The notes under the pieces were generated by a model. That model saw only the letters and a program-made list of their open reading frames with translations. It ran no database searches and was not told where the DNA came from. The position numbers and the translations under genes are program-made. A stretch of 64,000 nucleotides of DNA from Spirometra erinaceieuropaei (taxonomy: Eukaryota > Platyhelminthes > Cestoda > Diphyllobothriidea > Diphyllobothriidae), in contig CACRXP010000430.1 of assembly GCA_902702965.1 (NCBI GenBank), positions 181,276 through 245,275 on the forward strand, in the 5' to 3' direction. Each line of letters opens with the position of its first letter. Positions within the stretch are counted from its first letter, which is position 1. This document shows, one piece after another, positions 21,640-32,200 of this stretch.

Positions 21640-22340
21640 CTGTGTTGGCCCTTTTTCCACAGGAATTATCGTTTCTGCAGTAGTGCCGATTTACTTAAGA
21701 AAGAACTGGCTTACTTTATTGTTTTCTCCGACTCAACGTTTACCCGGTGAGCTTTGTGAAAAATTGTCTGAGACGCAAGGGGCAACCACAAGGCGTCGAC
21801 TCCAACGGAGACGGGGTATCACGGAAATTCTATTCCCTGCCCTACATGCCTAGAATTTCCGAAACGATCGCTCGACAATTAAATTAATTCGGCATCTCCA
21901 TCGCCCACAAACCGGCGTCTTCATTGCGCACCACATTATCCCGAGTAAAAGATCCCATACCGAATGAGCAGCAGGCAAATGTCATTTACCGCATTCCATG
22001 TGCAAACTGCTCTAGCGTTTATGTTTCGCATACTGGCCGACGGCTTGGGACTCGCATTAACGAACATAAGTTGGCCATCCGCCGACGATACCCCTTGTCT
22101 CTCGTGTTTGCGCACACCCTTGCGTGGGATCACTGCTTCAACTGGAAGGGGACTGAAGTGATCGCCAGTGCCATCACCAAACAGGCGCGAGAGCTCCTAA
22201 AAGCTTGGCACTCCAATAACAATAGCATCAACCGCCATGTCGACTTGGACGCTCACTACGAAAGTTTGCGTTCACGGTTCGCCGAATTGCGCCCACCTTA
22301 AGACCAGCTGCTAATCCGTGTTCGGCCATGTAGAATATCA
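21640..22340 (+). pseudogene. PLE C-terminal fragment with GIY-YIG domain
   Basis: The plus-strand frame at 21924-22301 reads VIYRIPCANCSSVYVSHTGRRLGTRINEHK, a nearly complete GIY-YIG core in which the usual Gly of YVGHT is Ser, followed by SINRHVDLDAHYESLRSR. Upstream frames hold thumb motifs (FYSLPYMPRISE) with stops. It belongs to the same subfamily as the elements at 50.9-52.3 and 55.9-57.1 kb. 5'-truncated. Confidence 0.75.
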
Positions 22341-22399
22341 TGGATTCAGCATCTCCCACACAGAGTGAATCATGCGTGAAACCCTCAACACCTCCCCTT

Positions 22400-23500
22400 A
22401 CGTACGCCACCTACCCAAACACGTTCTTCACCCCCCACCCACACGACAGTTCGATCATCGATTTCGACGATGTCCACCGTGTGCCCCACAGACTGCATTG
22501 TGGGAGCAGGGACGGTGACTTGCGCAGGGGTTTATACTGCCGGTAGACTTGCGCTGCATCTACCTACACGCTCTCCTCCTCTCCCGCCTGGGCCCGGTTT
22601 CAAGACGGAGTCAAGAAGACCGGAGACGAGGGAGGCCGCAGGTGGATGGCTCGGACGTATCCTCACCTTGGCTTTCCACCACACCCCCTGGTCCACACAA
22701 CAATAACCAGGATTTTAACCAACACAACAGAGATTTGGAGGCTGGCACGGCCGAAGCCGCACCTAGGCGTGCCGCCAACGCCTGGTTTGGATCCCACACT
22801 GTAGTAAGAGTGCCATTAAGGCCACATTAAAAAGGAGCCATTGCAGCCTGACTCTCAGACCGCCTCCCGTTAAGGAGGAGGTCGAAGTTATCCCGTCAGT
22901 TGGCAACCTTCCAAGCCACGGCTTTTAGCTCACCGTGATAGCTTCAAGTGCGTCAGATTGATTATAGTAAGGAGGAAGTTCGCTGAGTCGTCGACCTCAC
23001 TCTCTCTTCCCATCCTCGCACCCCAGCCGCTGTCCGAGCCAGTCAGTAGACTCGAGTAGAAATGGGCGCGGTGGCTGACACGGTCGACTGACCATGCCTG
23101 CGTGCACCACAGCACGACCTGGCCCCCTATACACACAAACACCAGGATTTCACACAATGGGAGTTGAACGGCGTCTCTCATTTGCGTGAGAGTGCCGTGG
23201 AAGGTACTGCTTTAGCTCGTCCCCAGCCCACCAGTCCGCCACTCCACACAACACACACATGCACACGCACAACGCGACGAACTGCGTTAACCGAGAGCGG
23301 TCCACAATCAGCAACCTTCCTATCCACGACGCTTGACGTGTGGGGATAGTCTCGGACACAAGTCACCCGTGCAGCCGAAGCCGCATGGGGACCGGGTCGA
23401 GGTGCACACTTCCCAATTGCATGGGAGGTGGCAGTTGAGTGCATGAGGTGTCGGAGTGTTGATGTCTGGTGGTGTGATGGTGATGGGAGGTAGGGAGTGA
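22400..23500. other. Arm sequence without recognised gene
   Basis: Matches 43500-44430 in inverse orientation (for example GGAGTCAAGAAGACCGGAG at about 22606 and its counterpart near 44390). Open frames here are not conserved as protein between the arms. Confidence 0.55.
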
Positions 23501-23528
23501 GTGAATGTGTGGTGTGGCCGGCGGTTGT

Positions 23529-24065
23529 CTACCGCAGGTCGGCGTGGATGCGCATGTGGCCGAATAGGCCCATGCGATGCATGAAGGTGCGAGGGCATTT
23601 TGGACAGTGGAGACGAGCTTGGTGGGTGTAGGTTGGTGCTCCAGGCACTGGTTCGCCAGCCTCTGTGCGATGGATTCGCAAGTGAGCGACCAGGCCGATG
23701 TATGAGGTGAAGGTGCGGTCGCAGTGAGGGCAGGTGTAGTCCTGATTCTCATCGCTGGAGTCGGGGGAGGTCGTGGTGGTGGTGGTGTCGGGTGTTGCGC
23801 GCGTGACAGTCGCCTGAACGGCCTTCGTGTGTGCAATGGAGAAGGAGGAGGAGGAGGAGGAGGAGTTTGAGAAGGAGGAGGGGGAGGAGGAGGAGGAGGA
23901 TGGTGGTGGCGGTTCAGAAGAATTGTCAGAGTTAGTTGGCGGCGGAGACGATGAGGAAGAGGCGGGTGGGGGACAATGGTTGGTGCAGTTCGAGAGACGC
24001 AGTTGAATCGAAGATGTCCGACACGTGCGATTCGAGCCCGGAATGTCCGTTGACGTCGAGGACAC
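23529..24065 (-). pseudogene. Ser/Pro-rich spacer and two C2H2 zinc fingers
   Basis: The 178-residue frame has a Ser/Pro/Thr tract (about 32-105) encoded by GGA-rich purine runs, then finger 1 with C112, C115, H128, H132 (YTCPHCDRTFTSYIGLVAH) and finger 2 with C154, C157, H170, H174 (LHCPKCPRTFMHRMGLFGH). Both fit C-X2-C-X12-H-X3-H. The frame ends ADLR-stop at the element's 3' end. The fingers could bind nucleic acid or help target selection (inference). Related finger pieces occur at 42.4 and 43.4 kb. Confidence 0.78.
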
Positions 24066-24264
24066 GTTGGAAGCGTTTGTGCGGCGGCGTTGCGTACTGA
24101 GCGAAGTTGGGATTTGCGGGCTTTACGTTTCGCCTTGGCGGCAGTGATGCGATTGACCTCGTAGATCGCAGCGCCTCTCTTTATTGTCCTCCTCCATGTT
24201 GGTCGATCGAGTGCAAGCTCCTCCCAGTTGGCCGTGTTGATTTGCCGGCGCTTCAGGGAGGACT

Positions 24265-24603
24265 TCAGGGTATCCTTGTAACTGCGAATCTGGCCGCCTT
24301 GACGGCGAGAACCCATCGCGACGTCTCCGTAGAAGAGTCGTTTAGTAGTCGCTCGTTGTCCATGCGCACCAGGTGGCCGCTCCAACGCAGTTGCATTTGT
24401 CTCAGAATGGCGTAGATGCTCAGGGTTCCCGTTTGTTCCAGCACATCAGTGTCGGGGATTCGATCCTGCCAGTTCAGTCTCAGGATGCGACGAAGACAAC
24501 TGAGTTGGAAGTGGTTCAGTCGGCGTGCTTGCTTTGCGTAAGCCGTCCAAGTCTCCGCTCCATACAGTAGCGTCGGCAGGATGACGGCCTTGTACATCTT
24601 CAC
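24265..24603 (-). pseudogene. RT C-terminal region of the RTE-like element
   Basis: The frame [18 protein letters not shown] ... [14 protein letters not shown] ... [21 protein letters not shown] is the conserved tail of RTE-like polyproteins. A stop before VKMYK and a frameshift after LLNDSS split it from its neighbours; the continuation ([19 protein letters not shown] ... WRRTIKRGAAIYE) is in the 24385-23363 frame. Confidence 0.75.
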
Positions 24604-26100
24604 CTACGTGCTCAGTTGAAGTCCGTGACGATTCCAAACTGTGCTTTGGGGGCGACCGAAGGCTCGACTGGCTTTCGAGATCCTGTTGGCGACTTCGTCA
24701 TCGATCTTGGTGTTGCGGGAGAGAGTACTGCCCAGGTACGGGAAGTTCTCCGCCACTTGCAGTTGGGTTCCGTTCACTCTGATTTGCGGCGGCGCGTTGG
24801 GGACTGTGGCTGAGTTGGGTGGCGGTTGGTGCATCACCACCGTCTTCTGCGTGTTAATGACCAGACCGAAGTTCTCGCAGGCGGCGGAGAACAGGTCCAT
24901 GCTGTGTTGTATCTCCTCTTCCGAGGTGGTGTTCAGGGCGCAGTCGTCGGCGAAGAGGAGTTCGTGCACGGTGGTTGTGGATACGTGCGACTAGAATTGC
25001 ATCCGCCGTTGGTTCAGCAGGTGGCCGTCCGTCCTGTAGGCGACGTGGATACCGTGGCGTTCATCACGTAAGGCGTCCATTAGCATGGCAGAGAACATAA
25101 GACTGAAGAGGGTAGGCGCCAGCACGCATCCCTGCTTCACTCCGTTGGTCACTGCGAATGCCTCTGAGACGGCTCCGTTGTCCGTTACTCGCGTCATCAT
25201 ACAGTCGTGCAGCTGACGCACCATCTGAGTGAATCGTTCCGGACAGCCGAATTTCTGCATGATCTTCCACAGTCCTTCACGATTCACCGTGTCGAAGGCT
25301 TTTGTCAGGTCCACGAAGGTAGAGTACAGGTGGGTCCGCATCTCCTGGCACCTCTCCTGTAGTTGACGGGCGGCGAATATCATATCCGTGGTCCCACGAT
25401 GACGACGGAGGCCGCATTGGCTTTCCGGCAGAAGGCCCTATTCCAGATGATTATTGAGGCGGTTGAGAATGATGCGAGCGAAGATCTTCCCGGCGATGTT
25501 TAGCAGGGAGATGCCACGGTGATTGTCGCAGATTTAGCGATTGCCTTTTACGCTTGTAGACATGCACGATGGTTGCGTCCTTGAAATCTTGTGGGACTTC
25601 GCCTTGACGCCACATCTCCTGGAAGAGCGCAATCAGGTGATCCAGCAGTTGGGGACCTCCGTGCTTGTAGACATCAGCAGGGATTGCGTCCGATCCGGGT
25701 GCCTTCCCGCTGGAGAGCTGCTGGACGGCCCTGATGGTCTCCTGGATAGATGGCGGGAGGTCGAGGTCCACGTTGGTCTCCACTTGCGGCAGACGCTCGA
25801 TGGCGGCGTCGGAGATGACGGAGGGGCGGTTGAGGACGCCTCGGAAATGCTCGGCCCATCACTGTAGGATTTGCGTTTTCTCAGTCAGAAGAGTGCTACC
25901 GTCGGCGCTGAGGAGAGGAGCAGTATCCTTCGTCGGCGGACCGTAGACAGCTTTGATCGCAGAGAAGATGTTCTTCCATTCGTTGCGGTCCGCGTACCCT
26001 TGGATCTCCTCAGCTTTGCGGGCAGTCCAGGCGTCCTGCATCTGGCGTAGCCGTTGCTGAAGTTGGCGTCGACTGCGGTAAAAGGCAGCATTGGTGGCAT
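24604..26100 (-). pseudogene. RTE-type reverse transcriptase, broken
   Basis: Segments: 26041-25859 (linker), 25783-25451 (SSGKAPGSDAIPADVYKHG, FKDATIVHVYKRK), 25383-24991 (FVDLTKAFDTVNREGLW; VTNGVKQGCVLAPTLFS) and 24969-24604 (LLFADDCAL with the FADD catalytic pair; LGSTLSRN). A TAG at about 24990 separates motifs B and C, and at least two frameshifts lie between 25383 and 25859. The catalytic Asp residues are kept. Confidence 0.82.
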
Positions 26101-26998
26101 CAGTGGGATGATCTACGTAGGCTTTGTGTAGGCGGTTCTTCTCGGCGAGAAGATTTCTGATGGCGGCGTCGTTGGTCCGTGTCTCGCAGTTGACACCAGC
26201 GGTTCTCCACGGAGGCGTTCTCGGCAGCGGCGTCGTCAGCGGCAGCGACTGGAATGTTGTCTAGCCGTTGAGCTAGCTCATTACTGAAATGAAGATGGTG
26301 AGCGTGCAAAGACAACAAGGCAACATTCAGCTTACCTGGGGGTCGCTTATCCTGTGGTCTCCTGCGAGTCTGTAGGCGAATAAGCATCTTCGATATGACG
26401 AGGCGATGGTCAGTCCACCCGTCAGCACCCGCGATCGCCTTCGTCACCAGCACGTCTCGCTGATCTCGCCTCGGACGAGGACATAGTCTAGCAGGTGCCA
26501 TCGACGCGACCGAGGATGCCTCCAGGTGGCCTTCTCTCGCTCCGGCAGACAGAAGAACGTGTTCGTCAGGATGAGGCGGTGTTCTGCGCAGGTGCGGAGA
26601 AGCAACAGACCATTGTCGTTGAAACCATGGAGACCATGGGGACACAGCACACCTCTCCAGGCAGTATGCTCTGTGCCGACGCGAGCGTTGAAGTCACTAA
26701 GGACAATCAACTTGTCCGCCTTCGGCGCAGTCGCCAAGAGGGCATGCAGGTCCTCGTAGAATTTGTCCATTGCGGCGGCCTCGGGGCTGCTCATCGGCGG
26801 AGCGTAGGCGCTGATGATGGTGGCGAATTCACTCCCACCCCGGAGAGGCAGACGGAGGCTCATCAGGCGATCGTTGATGCCCTGCGGCAAACAGGGCAGT
26901 CGTCCCACGATGTCGGTCCAGCTAGCGAAGGCGACACCCGCGTCTCGTCGCTCTGCCCTGGGTCGACCACTCCAGTAGAAGGTGTAACCGGATCCCAT
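26100..26998 (-). pseudogene. APE endonuclease of the RTE-like element
   Basis: Frame 26998-26444 holds [37 protein letters not shown] and [10 protein letters not shown], in the order typical of RTE endonucleases. GDFN is SDFN here. After a frameshift near 26470 the overlapping frame gives GADGWTDHRLVISKM, containing the catalytic TDH. The N-terminal strand with the family's Asn/Glu (SETR region) was not found intact upstream, so the domain is incomplete. Confidence 0.75.
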
Positions 26999-27489
26999 CC
27001 CCGAGTAGGGCTGCCATGTGCCGTTGTGGCACGGCCGAACTCAACTATGGGACCACGATTTCGGGTTGAAGTGGAGAGCGACTCGAATTCGCCGTAAGCC
27101 ACGGTCTCCGAGGGCGTAGGTCAGCGCGTCAAGACGATGTCGATGTGGAGATCCATCCCGCCACCGGCTGTCCAGCGGCGTCCAAAGACGAACCACGTCA
27201 GGAAGGTGCTTACGCAAGGTTCCATCCGACCTTCCATCCAGCGGATTCCGCAAACCCTGTGCACACGGAACAGCGCACAGGGCGCCCTCACCTGGTTTAG
27301 CCCGCCGGTCGAGACGGTTGCCCGGGGTGTGGCCGCTGAGCAGAGCCCAGCTAAGTGGAGCCACAGGTGAGAGTTGGGTGCCAGCAAGTGGACGCTAGGC
27401 GTAGTCTCAACAGCAAGCAAGTGAGCGACCACTACGACCATCACGTGAACCCACCGCTGACACCTTAACACCCCGACACACACGCACAC

Positions 27490-27660
27490 AGACGTCTGTT
27501 TTGTCAATGAAACCTCATTTCGTCAGGCGACGTGTTGGTGTAACCGACTTGAAAATTCACGAGTTAACCTCAATTTCTGACGAGCCTTCTCCTTTTATTA
27601 TATCGTCTCGGAATGCATACTACCTCCGTTATTCATATAGATATATATACCAACATGAGT
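27490..27660 (+). mobile_element. Solo PLE terminal repeat with degenerate hammerhead
   Basis: Resembles 57241-57360: GACG-GTTGGTG-AACC-ACTT-GAAAATTCACGAG, then CTCGGAATGCATACTAC and a TA tract. The core at 27524-27558 reads CAGGCGA instead of CUGACGA, so it is probably dead. It abuts the 5' end of the zinc-finger element. Confidence 0.6.
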
Positions 27661-28320
27661 GAGGATACGAGGTCCATATAGATTATCCCGTTCACCATAC
27701 CCAAAAGAAGACGAAGAAAGAAAAGAGGCGATGACATGGATCACACTGTATTAGTGCTGCGTTTCGGAAACTTTCTCGTTTCCATCATCAGAGTAGTGTT
27801 TGGGTGTTTGTTCCTGCTAGCCCAGAGTTGTTCTGTCTCACCGCCTGTCTCGTTTTGTAGGCATACCTGATACACAAACTCTGACCCGGTCACTGGCTGG
27901 GGATTGGCTTTGGTCTCTGCGTGGCTGTGAATAGGGAATGTGGTTATTTCACTTCCTCCCTTCTCTCGTTGTTGTCATTGCATTGTGTTTGAACTCGCTG
28001 GAAAGATCTCTGACACAGCTTCGTTTGTGACCAATGGGGTAGTTACTCCGGAATTGGAGGGTGTGTCTATTATTCGTCGCCTTTTGGTATACCGTAGTTT
28101 TCATCTCTTCATTAGCCATCCTTGTGACGATTACGTTGTCCTCCTCTTCCATTGCAAATTGGATGTCGGGGAATATTGAGTTTAACAAGACTTTGAAGTT
28201 CTGAACGTCGTTCCTCTTGATTTCGACAAATGTGTCGTCGACGTATCTCGCCCAGAATTTTGGGGAGTACGAACGGAAGCCCAGTCGCTCGAGCCTCTGC
28301 AGAACGACCTCGCTCACCAG
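27660..28320 (-). mobile_element. PLE palm fragment joined to a family I terminal repeat
   Basis: Terminal repeat at 27680-27900 with hammerhead core 27759-27791 (CUGAUGA and stem II kept, but GAAACGUC has lost its U). It is followed by a minus-strand RT frame (28317-27949) with VVLQRLERLGF, FWARYVDDTF (catalytic YVDD), IFPDIQF, YPIGHKRSC. Thumb and GIY-YIG are missing, so the copy is internally deleted as well as 5'-truncated. Confidence 0.75.
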
Positions 28321-28324
28321 TCAT

Positions 28325-28592
28325 TCTTACCGAACTCACTCGTTCCGTTGTGCCTTAAGGGCTCTCTCTCGAGCCCAACCAGCAGCCGCACAGCGGCGCA
28401 TGATATAGGCAGAATGGCATTACTGACAAAAACAAGGGAGACTGGAATGGCCATCTCTGGCTTATTAGCCGTTGTCAGCCAGTCATACCCAACCCCGAAG
28501 TATGGAACACCTGGGGTTCGAAAAAGTGACCTATTAGTTAGCAGTCCAAAGACTCAGACCACTGAGCCACGGGCCCGTTGTCCTGTCGAGTC
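28325..28592 (-). mobile_element. tRNA-derived SINE with decayed hammerhead (copy a)
   Basis: Minus strand, head to tail: a tRNA-like head with a perfect A box (TGGCTCAGTGG) and a B box near TTTTCGAACCC, then the hammerhead region (core 28446-28478: CUGACAA, GAGA, both mutated), a body and a tail ending near ACTCGTTCCG. Copies of the same element recur at 47.5-48.5, 49.8-50.2, 50.4-50.6 and 53.7-53.9 kb. Confidence 0.75.
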
Positions 28593-28660
28593 CGAGTCCC
28601 CAGGTGTTCCACACTTCAGGGTTAGGTACGACTGGCAGACAACGGCTAAGAAGCCAGAAA
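28575..28660 (+). mobile_element. SINE fragment (copy b), head-to-head with copy a
   Basis: Plus-strand piece from the B box region (GAGTCCGAGTCC) through a mutated hammerhead (CAGACAA ... AGCCAGAAATG). It is truncated where the MITE at 28663 begins. Confidence 0.6.
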
Positions 28661-28662
28661 TG

Positions 28663-29484
28663 TCCGCAAGCGCAAACCACACTCTGTGGAAAATGACTGC
28701 TTAAGAAGCAGGCATTTTTCTCACTGATTTTCGACGCACTTGAAAATTCAATTATATTTCATAGAAAATTTGCATAAAAATACTCATCGTCTTTGCTCAT
28801 TCGAAAGAAAATTATGTCATCTTCCAATTTTTCACTTGATGGAACGGTATATTCGGTTTTCAAAAACTTTTCCAATTCCCGAATAATTTTGAACCCGACC
28901 TGCTGTTACACTTGCGAGCAGTGTTTAAAAACTACAAAACATCTGCGTTCCGCTTACGGAAAGCGATACATTTGTCTACGGTATTAAGAGAAGACCATAT
29001 GAGGTTCATAAATTTTGGCAGTGGATTTGAACTAGATCGTTAACTTTACAGGCCAAGTTAGCAAATGCTGAGGCACGATGTTTTATGAACTGACATTTTA
29101 CAGTATTAGACAATGTTATAGTAAGAAACTTCTTGAAAACCGATTTACGCTCTGCTTTTGAGTGTAAAATTGGAAGTAGACGTGGTTTTCTATCAAATAA
29201 GTTGAAGAATGCGTGTTTCCCATAAAATTTCGTTGAAATTTTAAGGGCATCGTAAATAAATCAGAAAAATGGATGCTACGTAATTAGTCATTTTTCACAG
29301 AGTGCGGCTTTTGCATGCGGCAGAAAGACCTTCTTTCGAAACCCAGCGTCTCGAGCAATCGACTATTATAGAATTACATATGCTGCATAATTATTAGTTT
29401 TATAACCCTACTTAACCAGTCTTTTCAAAACGAAAACGCACTTCTGAATTTCGGTTAATATTTAATGAGTTAGCGCACCTACTG
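28663..29484. mobile_element. Foldback MITE, second copy, left end truncated
   Basis: The interior and right TIR match the 15437-16296 and 41044-41856 elements; the right end is CACCTACTG followed by TA (29485-29486). The left TIR lacks its outer part and abuts a SINE fragment. No ORF of note. Confidence 0.7.
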
Positions 29485-29599
29485 TATGTATTATTCATAA
29501 GCAGCTCGCTAAGAATGTAACAGGCCAGACGCAGACAGCTGTTTTACGGTCGTTACTGATCATCAGTACGCCAAAGGCCATATGTATATGCATTTATAT

Positions 29600-30200
29600 A
29601 TCGGTAAGGAGAGACGACTTGAGGAAACACCAGATAAACGTGGCGCACAGGCCGACGACTACTTTACGCACTCAGCTTGAACACCCTTAGGATAGGATTG
29701 GCTAGCTTGATAACAAGGAAGTCGTCTATAAAATCCCATGCGATGCCTGTGATCCCCTGTATTGCGGCCAGACGGGAAAATTTGACTCTACACGCACCCA
29801 CGAACATCAGCTGACAGTTTAGAGGCGAGACCACCTATCTGAAATGGCCATGCACACCCATGATACTGGGTACAACTTCGCATTGAGCAAAACTCCCATC
29901 GTCGGAGTGTGCCCATCTAAAAACGCCCGAAAGTTTCTTGAAGTCATGCCCTCCGATGATTCATGCAGCAATAGCCACATCGAGCTAGATGCCACGTTCA
30001 TAAATCTCGGAGAATGTGGAGAAGACGAAAGCCAATTAGTACAGACTGACGCATACGACGGCCACTTACTGGCTAATGCACCAAATGAGTATTGGTTTTG
30101 TAGCACTCTGGAGATATGAACTGTTTTTTGCATTATTAATTTAGTATGAGGATTATACCGGGAACCCTTGTCGAAAATTTACTGGGTAATGTTTTCTCCC
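29600..30200 (+). pseudogene. PLE C-terminal GIY-YIG fragment and relic terminal repeat
   Basis: Plus strand about 29620-30020 encodes HKPT-like thumb end, IPCDACDPLYCGQTGKF, HEHQLTV, then (after a TAG) MAMHTHDTGYNFAL, VCPSKNARKFLEVM and HIELDATF, a PLE endonuclease of the 49-kb subfamily. A half-decayed family III hammerhead (GGGAACCC-UU-GUCGAAAAUUU at about 30151-30180) follows. Confidence 0.7.
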
Positions 30201-30419
30201 TTTCCCAAAGAACGTATTTGCTTTCAAATTTTTATATATATTAGATCTGGAATGCGCGCACGTCGGTCTATTTTCTTCACGAAGCATGGAAGCTCCGTTT
30301 GGGTGGCAAAGTCCACGAGCATGCACCTTCGTTGTGTAATAATCATCCCGGATCTGTCAACTTTGTCAATCTGAAGTGTTTGCTGAAGACTCTTGATTAG
30401 AGCTATCTGGTTTTTTGTT

Positions 30420-30525
30420 TTTAACACTTGTTGTCTCATGCATCGACGTACGAAATCTCTAGGGTAACCGTTCTGGAAAAATAATTCAAACAGGTAGTTT
30501 AGTTAAGCTTGGTTGCTTTCTTCGT
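30420..30525 (-). pseudogene. Short PLE thumb fragment
   Basis: Minus strand encodes LFELFFQNGYPRDFVRRCMRQQ, a conserved PLE thumb segment. The sequence beyond (30224-30420) no longer resembles PLE protein. Confidence 0.6.
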
Positions 30526-30529
30526 CAGG

Positions 30530-31660
30530 ACAATGTTTTTTGACTGAACGGTCCACCGGTGCATTGGGAAGAGAAGACAAAATAAGACCGGCAAGGACGT
30601 AGCCTTCCTCACCGCTAATGAGTGGATATCTCAGCATAATGAATCTGGCATGCTAGAATCCACATCGATACGCTAACAGTAGTGACATTTTAGTAAACTG
30701 GCCGACGGCACAATGCGGCCCTTCATAGGGCTCGTAGTCACGAATTCCCGTCAGTTTTGCAACCCAGTCGCCCTTTCGGCTGCCTGGTATACGCACTAGG
30801 GATCGTGTTGTGTGAGGTACGCGTAAACGGACTGTTTAGTTTGGTCATCTGCCGCTTACTGGCTGAAGCACCAAAGGACTATTTATTTTGTAGCCCGCTT
30901 GAAATTTTAATTGGGTCAGATTGCAGTTAGTAGTCTGGGAGGTGCAAGCCAACCTGTAGGTCCCTGTCTGACGGGACCGGTGGTAAAGAGCGTCTTATGG
31001 GTGGGGTAAATGGATGGCGGCGTAGAAGGATACAATTAAGTAAAGCAAAATGTTACGTTTCCAAGAGTTATTAATGGAAGTTTTTGAGGTTAAATAATAA
31101 GGAAAAATCAAGGAGAAGCCCGTCGTATTTGTCGCAACCCGCGGAAGGTCACTGCGGTGAAAAGAGCTAGGACTAGCTAAAAAAACTGCCTTTGCAACCA
31201 ATAGGAGGTATGTACCGAAAGCCAAGGTCATTCCGCAAAAGGTGCCGCAGAAAATTCGACGCGTGATAATGAGTGGCCGTGAATTGTCAGGGGAAAACAA
31301 ATCAGCGGACAGTGAAGTCCATGAACGGTAAGTGTAAACGTGGATTACATAAGAGGCGCGTGAGCAAGCCGCCGTGGGAACACTGTGACGATCGATTCGC
31401 AAACAGCAGTCATTATTTTGCTGATTATTTGTCATACACTTGTCGCTTGCAGAACGCAGACAGAAAGAAATGCACGTAAGGCTGCTCTGCAAGTGAGTAA
31501 ACCGTCAGAGCTCGCACAGATCCTTGATATGATCCAGTCGCCAAACCAAGTGCAAGATCTGCAAGCGAAAGAATTTCCAATTAGATAGCCATTTCTAGGC
31601 ATGTGCGATACAAACAAAAGGAAGACGATCTTCGAGCAAGTAAACGATGGAAACTGGACC
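30530..31660. other. No recognisable gene
   Basis: Short frames only (for example 30995-31492 on minus, 165 aa, no domain or conserved motif seen). Nothing can be supported. Confidence 0.4.
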
Positions 31661-31665
31661 TCCCT

Positions 31666-32200
31666 CTAAAATATCTCCCACGTACAGACCGTAGAAGCTG
31701 AATCATTAATGGTGTCTTGTAAACTTGTCATCTCGACTTTGCCCATGAAGACATTTGCAAGGGATGGGCCGAGCGGTGAGCCCATCGCTACGCCGTCTAT
31801 TTGCTTGTACAGTTGATCATTGCAGAGAAACTGGACTTTTTGCGTGCACCGTGTCGGAAGTTCTTTTAGCGTCTCTAACGACATGCCTAACGGGTAGTTC
31901 GTGTCGCGGATAACGTCACAAAGGTAGTTTATTGTTTCGGCTACGGGTACATTAGTCAACAATGATGCTACGTCTAATAATAGCTTCCCCCGTCCGTCAA
32001 TGTTAATATCCTATATCGTCTCCACAAACTCGAAGGAGTCCTTCAGACTTAGCGGATACGAATGACTTTACAGCGGTTTAAGCTTTTCGACTAGCCACTT
32101 TGCTATGGAGTGATAGGGCGAATTCCTCATATCCAGGATTGGACGTAGGGGTAGCCTGTGTTTGGGAATTTTTAGGAGGCCGAACATTCTGGGTATGGAC
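31666..32200 (-). pseudogene. RT fragment of a divergent PLE lineage
   Basis: Minus-strand frames give FGLLKIPKHRLPLRPILDMR, SPYHSIAKWLVEKLKPL, then LLTNVPVAETINYL and QIDGVAMGSPLGPSLANVF. GVAMGSPLGP replaces the GTPMGSPISG of the other PLEs here, indicating a separate Penelope-group lineage. Stops and a frame change interrupt it, and it ends before YVDD. Confidence 0.75.

Larger units (their letters stand above)
8610..27430 (+). repeat. Left arm of a giant imperfect inverted duplication
   Basis: The arm matches the reverse complement of about 42655-64000. Anchors (left with right): 8738 with about 63830; ATG 9966 with 62501; exon ends 14130 with 58423; 15200-15430 with 47010-47270; 16300-16480 with 46840-46970; last exons 17237-17418 with 46047-45869; 18610-18660 with 44850-44910; 18760-18870 with 44650-44770; 22560-22640 with 44350-44420; 22990-23110 with 43900-43990; 23520-23700 with 43280-43450; 27290-27400 with 42660-42790. 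Similarity looks like roughly 75-85 percent by eye, so the duplication is old. Arm-specific insertions are a PLE piece (14.44-15.03 kb), a MITE (15.44-16.30 kb) and PLEs (19.6-22.3 kb). Confidence 0.85.
23529..27430 (-). mobile_element. RTE-like non-LTR retrotransposon with C-terminal C2H2 zinc fingers
   Basis: Minus strand, 5' to 3': a 5' region (about 27430-27000), APE endonuclease (26998-26100 over two frames), RT (26100-24604), a C-terminal region (24603-24100) and a Ser/Pro-rich spacer with two zinc fingers (24065-23529). The EN-RT order and motifs match the RTE clade. Several frameshifts and stops make it inactive. The 5' region and the 3' end are both found, in inverse orientation, at 42.66-43.46 kb, so the insertion predates the inverted duplication. 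Confidence 0.8.

Noticed and set aside
23363..24385. 340-aa minus-strand frame as a novel histidine/proline-rich protein
   Set aside because: Its first part is the RT C-terminal region, while the rest is a shifted reading of the Ser-rich/zinc-finger segment.
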